A stretch of 64,000 nt of DNA, taken from Acidobacteriaceae bacterium KBS 146. GTDB lineage: Bacteria; Acidobacteriota; Terriglobia; Terriglobales; Acidobacteriaceae. The notes under the pieces were generated by a model. It did not search any database. It was not told where the DNA came from and saw only the letters and a program-made list of their open reading frames with translations. Positions 60,721 through 64,000 of the stretch are shown piece by piece. Both the position numbers and the translations under genes were made by a program. The stretch lies in the NCBI GenBank assembly GCA_000688615.1, contig JHVA01000001.1, forward strand, positions 4,932,385 to 4,996,384, in the 5' to 3' direction. Within the stretch, counting starts at the first letter, position 1. Every line of letters begins with the position of its first letter.

Positions 60721-61800
60721 TTAACGTCGCTTCGATGGTTTTGGGTGCGGGGTTTTGAGAAGCGGGACGCTTGCGGTGGATTCGCGAACGATGAGCTCGG
60801 GGGTGAACCAAATGGTGTCGGAGAAGGGCTGGTCGGGATTCTGGATGCGTTTGACGAGGATCTCGGCGGCTGTGGTTCCCATCTTGCGGAGGGGTTGGCG
60901 GACGGTGGTGAGACGAGGGTTGGTGTATTCGGCGACGAGGATGTCGTCGAAGCCGATGACGGAGATGTCGCGAGGGCAGGAGAGGCCGACGTCTTCGATG
61001 GCGCGTATGGCTCCGATGGCGGAGGTGTCGTTGAAACAGAAGATGGCGGTGAAGTCGAGGGTGCGGCTGAGAAGCTCGCGGACGGGTGGATAGCCGAGCT
61101 CGGGAGACCAGGAGTTTTTCTCGAGGTAGATGCAGAGCTCGGGGATGATGTCGATGCCGATCTCCTGCGCGATGGTGTTGATGGACTGCCAGCGGGATTC
61201 GGAGTCGAGAGAGAAGGCCTGGCCCTTCATGAAGGCGATGCGCCGATGCCCGAGATCGTAGAGGTGCTGGAGTGCGAGGCGGGTGGCGCGGTCGTGGTCG
61301 AGCACGAGGTTGGTGATGCCGGGAATGCTGATGTGAGAGGAGACTCCGACGGCTGGAAGAGGAACGCGCTTGCGGAGATCGGTGTTGATGAGAAGGAGGC
61401 CATCGACGGCGCGGCTGATGAGAAGGTCCGGATATTCTTCGACGAGATCGGGATGGCAGAGATGACTGACGGTGAAGTAGAGATAACCGGCCTGCAGGAG
61501 ATATTCTTCAACACCGAGCATGAGTCCGGTGAAGTAGCCTTCGCTGAGCTCGGGGACGACGACGCCGATGGTGTTGGTGAGGCGGGTTCGGAGCATGCGG
61601 GCGTGCACATTGGGCCGGTACTCAAATTTTTTGGCGGCGTCGAGAACGCGCTGGCGAGTCTCTGGCGAGATGGACTTGGCGACGGGAGAGTTATTGAGGA
61701 CGATGGAGACGGTGGCAGGCGAGAGATCGAGATACTCAGCGAGGACCTTGAGGGTAATGGGCTTGTTTGTGTCAGGAAGCTGTTTTCGTCTGGCTGCCAT
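60721..61800 (-). CDS. LacI-family transcriptional regulator
   Basis: 359 residues. DNA-binding HTH at the N-terminus: TLKVLAEYLDLSPATVSIVLNNSP, with the hinge ETRQRVLDAAKKFEYRPN. The periplasmic-binding-like effector domain follows (TNTIGVVVPELSEGYFTGLMLG, GHRRIAFMKG, FCFNDTSAIGAIRAIEDVGL, VIGFDDILVAEYTNPRLTTVRQP). It probably controls the downstream MFS gene in response to a sugar. An ACAGT-N5-ACTGT site 30 bp upstream of the start (61831-61845) is an operator candidate. Confidence 0.92.
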   Translation of the reverse strand: MAARRKQLPDTNKPITLKVLAEYLDLSPATVSIVLNNSPVAKSISPETRQRVLDAAKKFEYRPNVHARMLRTRLTNTIGVVVPELSEGYFTGLMLGVEEYLLQAGYLYFTVSHLCHPDLVEEYPDLLISRAVDGLLLINTDLRKRVPLPAVGVSSHISIPGITNLVLDHDRATRLALQHLYDLGHRRIAFMKGQAFSLDSESRWQSINTIAQEIGIDIIPELCIYLEKNSWSPELGYPPVRELLSRTLDFTAIFCFNDTSAIGAIRAIEDVGLSCPRDISVIGFDDILVAEYTNPRLTTVRQPLRKMGTTAAEILVKRIQNPDQPFSDTIWFTPELIVRESTASVPLLKTPHPKPSKRR

Positions 61801-61830
61801 GAAGCTCCGGAGCTGCGGGGAAAGAATGCA

Positions 61831-61845
61831 ACAGTTTTACACTGT
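61831..61845. promoter_or_regulatory. Operator candidate upstream of the LacI-type gene
   Basis: ACAGT-TTTAC-ACTGT is a short perfect inverted repeat, 30 bp before the minus-strand start at 61800. It lacks the CG centre typical of many LacI-family sites, so autoregulation is only a suggestion. Confidence 0.3.
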
Positions 61846-61926
61846 CGGGGATGCTGCATGGAATAACAAGGCCGAGGCAAGTCCGACAGGCTGGCCGATA
61901 TATGACCGGGAGTTGTGAGAGAGCCC

Positions 61927-62421
61927 ATGCCTGAGCGGCTGCGATACCGGAGCTATCGTCCGGAGGATCTGGATGCGATGGCGGAGCTGGATGCGGCATG
62001 TTTTGAGGCTCCTTTCCGATTCAGCAAGAGGGCGATGCGCCGGTTTGCGGAGGCGGAGAATGCGTGGGTGATTGTTGCGGAAGAACAAGACCGGCTTGCG
62101 GGTTTCTGCATCGTGCATCGAGAGAGGGCAGAGCCGTCTGAGATCGGATACGTGGTGACGATTGACGTCGCGGATTCGTGGAGGCGAAAAGGGGTTGGGG
62201 AACACATGCTCTCAGAGGGCGAGGCGTGGGTTCGGAGCTGGAAGGGGACGGGAGTTTTGCTGCATGTGTTTGTGAAGAACCAGGGTGCGTTGAGGTTCTA
62301 CGAGCGGATGGGGTACGGGAGGGTGGGGCTGCAGCAGGGTTTTTATGGAGTGGGGATGGATGCGGCGCTGTACTGGAAGGAACTGGATCGCGCTTCGCGC
62401 GATTACCCACACATGCCGTGA
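61927..62421 (+). CDS. GNAT-family N-acetyltransferase, RimI-like
   Basis: 164 residues from ATG 61927; GTG 61915 would add four residues. GNAT core: YRSYRPEDLDAMAELDAACF, GYVVTIDVADSWRRKGVGEHML with the acetyl-CoA loop RRKGVG, and LLHVFVKNQGALRFYERMGY. The pattern fits RimI-type peptide N-acetyltransferases, but the substrate may be another amine. Convergent with murA, with a strong terminator between. Confidence 0.86.
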   Translation: MPERLRYRSYRPEDLDAMAELDAACFEAPFRFSKRAMRRFAEAENAWVIVAEEQDRLAGFCIVHRERAEPSEIGYVVTIDVADSWRRKGVGEHMLSEGEAWVRSWKGTGVLLHVFVKNQGALRFYERMGYGRVGLQQGFYGVGMDAALYWKELDRASRDYPHMP

Positions 62422-62585
62422 TGAAACTACGCCGTGTCTGGAGACCCCGGCTTCCCTTGGAAGGACATCTCGCTGTTGGAGTGGGAGATTCTTTGATTGC
62501 GGTGTGCGGACGCTTCGTGGGAAAGGCACCTCAGAGAGAAAGGGCTTTCCAGTGAAAATGGTTCTTTCGCCGCATCGTGTTTGAG

Positions 62586-62627
62586 AGGAAGGACAAAGCC
62601 ATCTGAGGTTTGTCCTTCCTTGTTTTT
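62586..62627 (+). terminator. Intrinsic terminator between the GNAT gene and murA
   Basis: A perfect 12-bp stem (62586-62597 with 62609-62620, 11-nt loop) is followed by TGTTTTT. It may also stop the convergent murA transcript. Confidence 0.85.
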
Positions 62628-62639
62628 CGGTTCCGCGAT

Positions 62640-63938
62640 TTATTTTTTCCCGAAGACGTCGCCCATGCGCCGGATCTGGGCTCCGACGCCGCGCAGTTTT
62701 TCTTCGATCCGCTCGTAGCCGCGGTCGATGTGATAGACGCGATCGAGAATGGTTTCGCCGTCGGCGACGAGGGCTGCGAGGACGAGAGAAGCAGAAGCGC
62801 GGAGGTCGGAGCACATGACAGCGGCCGACTGGAGCGGTGATTTACCGCGGATGGTGGCAGTGCGACCCTGCACGGTGATGTTGGCACCCATGCGGTTGAG
62901 CTCGCCGACATGCATGAAGCGATTCTCGAAGATATTTTCCGTAACCACGGAGGTGCCTTCGGTCTGGGTCGCAAGAGCCATGTACTGGGCCTGCATGTCG
63001 GTGGGAAATCCGGGGTACTCCTCTGTGGACATGTCGGCTGCCTTGAGAGGATTGTCGCCGGAGCGGACGCGAATACAGTCTTTGCCGACGTCGAGACGGA
63101 CACCACACTCTTCGAGCTTGGCTATGAGGGCTCCGAGGTGTGATGGGTCGCAGGAGTCGACGTTGAGGTCGCCTCCGGTGATGGCCCCGGCGACGAGAAA
63201 GGTACCGGCCTCGATGCGATCGGGATTGATGCGGTGGCGGGCTCCGTGGAGACTGGTGACGCCCTGAACGCGAATAGTTGAGGTTCCGGCGCCTTCGATC
63301 TTCGCTCCCATGGCAACGAGGAGGGCGGCGAGATCGGTGACCTCGGGCTCACGGGCGCAGTTTTCGAAGACGGTCTCGCCCTCGGCGAGCACGGCGGCCA
63401 TCAGGAGGTCTTCTGTGCCGGTGACGGTGATCTTGTCGAAGACGATGTGCGCGCCCTTGAGGCGGCCCTGCCCGTTATTTGGACTGCGAGCTTCGAGGTA
63501 GCCGTGGTCGTAGGTGATACTGGCTCCCATGGACTCCAGACCCTTGATATGAAGGTCGATGGGACGGCCGCCGATGGCACAGCCGCCGGGCATGGCGACG
63601 CGAGCCATACCGGTGCGCGCGATGAGTGGACCGAGCACGAGCGAGCTGGCGCGCATGGTTTTGACGATCTCGTACTTGGCGACGGGATCGGAGAGGATTC
63701 CGCATTTGATGCGGGTGCGATGCTGGGCGCGGCCGTAGCCGAGTTCGACCTCGGCGCCCATGGAGGAGAGCAGCTTGCGCTCGGTCTCGATATCACGGAC
63801 CTGGGGGATGTTTTCGAGGATGACTTCGCCTTCGGTGAGGATGGCGGCGGCCATGCAGGGGAGGGCGGAGTTCTTGGCTCCGGAGACTTTGATGGTTCCG
63901 AGGAGGGGATTTCCTCCGCGTACAACGAACTTATCCAT
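62640..63938 (-). CDS. murA: UDP-N-acetylglucosamine 1-carboxyvinyltransferase
   Basis: 432 residues. First committed step of peptidoglycan synthesis: it adds enolpyruvate from PEP to UDP-GlcNAc. SGAKNSALPCMAAAIL carries the Lys22/Asn23 substrate contacts. The catalytic Cys120 is in GGCAIGGRPIDLH, so it is the fosfomycin-sensitive type. C-terminal parts EEYPGFPTDMQAQYMAL, ENIFENRFMHVGEL and DLRASASLVLAALVADG are complete. No neighbour is related, and only 62 bp remain upstream in the window. Confidence 0.95.
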   Translation of the reverse strand: MDKFVVRGGNPLLGTIKVSGAKNSALPCMAAAILTEGEVILENIPQVRDIETERKLLSSMGAEVELGYGRAQHRTRIKCGILSDPVAKYEIVKTMRASSLVLGPLIARTGMARVAMPGGCAIGGRPIDLHIKGLESMGASITYDHGYLEARSPNNGQGRLKGAHIVFDKITVTGTEDLLMAAVLAEGETVFENCAREPEVTDLAALLVAMGAKIEGAGTSTIRVQGVTSLHGARHRINPDRIEAGTFLVAGAITGGDLNVDSCDPSHLGALIAKLEECGVRLDVGKDCIRVRSGDNPLKAADMSTEEYPGFPTDMQAQYMALATQTEGTSVVTENIFENRFMHVGELNRMGANITVQGRTATIRGKSPLQSAAVMCSDLRASASLVLAALVADGETILDRVYHIDRGYERIEEKLRGVGAQIRRMGDVFGKK

Positions 63939-64000
63939 CCATCCAGTTTACGGAAGAGTAACGAGGAAATGGGTGCTGAGATTGGTACCGCATGGTGAAG

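Noticed and set aside
60745..61866. A 373-codon plus-strand frame opposite the LacI-type gene
   Set aside because: Composition is dominated by Gly, Glu and Asp from antisense high-GC coding DNA; the minus-strand regulator is unambiguous.

Overview
The window is most like a chromosome segment from an Acidobacteriota (Terriglobia/Acidobacteriaceae type) bacterium. That assignment is an inference. It rests on the high-GC coding style and on several genes typical of the group: a VWFA-related protein of the acidobacterial kind, a bacillithiol deacetylase, futalosine-pathway menaquinone synthesis (MqnE), Gram-negative lipid A and peptidoglycan enzymes (LpxL-like, LpxD, MurA), secreted GH38 and GH92 mannosidases, and a dispersed palindromic repeat family. 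No phage, IS element, CRISPR array, rRNA or tRNA was seen.

Layout. 1-5.4 kb: the 5' part of an HU gene (cut by the window edge) with a strong promoter, dcd, an atypical LuxR-type response regulator, a SYLF lipid-binding protein, and a tight operon of an LpxL-type acyltransferase, lpxD and a MobB-like P-loop protein with a Cys cluster. 5.5-15 kb: a diguanylate cyclase, bshB1, a beta-propeller lipoprotein, a fused homocysteine methyltransferase/MTHFR followed directly by xseB, a VWFA protein, a long-chain polyprenyl diphosphate synthase, yajQ and tatD. 15.5-24 kb: GH38 alpha-mannosidase, a PhnB-like protein, a TPR protein, a cupin, a repeat-rich 500-bp gap, and an MDR oxidoreductase divergent from an ArsR-type regulator with a palindromic operator candidate. 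24-33 kb: metG carrying a repeat inserted in frame, a FadR-type regulator with a small membrane protein, a secreted unknown, an overlapping nitroreductase-Nudix-hydrolase operon, ubiX and a YkgJ-type protein. 33-39.5 kb: two very similar cobalamin riboswitches, one before class I ribonucleotide reductase nrdAB and one before B12-independent metE. 39.6-48 kb: GH92 mannosidase, two cytochromes c (one an orphan ActE-like fusion), a lipoprotein, a TlpA-like thioredoxin, gmhA, and an esterase with a small partner. 47-54 kb: amt-glnB-glnD nitrogen module, an unlinked nuoB and an OmpA-like porin. 54-64 kb: BNR-repeat proteins around mqnE, a candidate 29-residue membrane peptide, LacI-MFS, a GNAT acetyltransferase and murA.

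How the parts connect. The clearest functional unit is the pair of riboswitch-controlled operons. When cobalamin is plentiful, both the B12-independent ribonucleotide reductase and MetE would be shut down, presumably in favour of B12-dependent enzymes elsewhere in the genome. Amt, PII and GlnD form a standard nitrogen-sensing unit.

The most unusual structural signal is the dispersed REP-like element. It occurs in at least eight full or partial copies, has entered the metG reading frame, and seems to have seeded a degenerate tandem array at 22.3 kb. Several start codons were moved inward from the longest reading frame using ribosome-binding sites or family length; these choices are stated in each entry.
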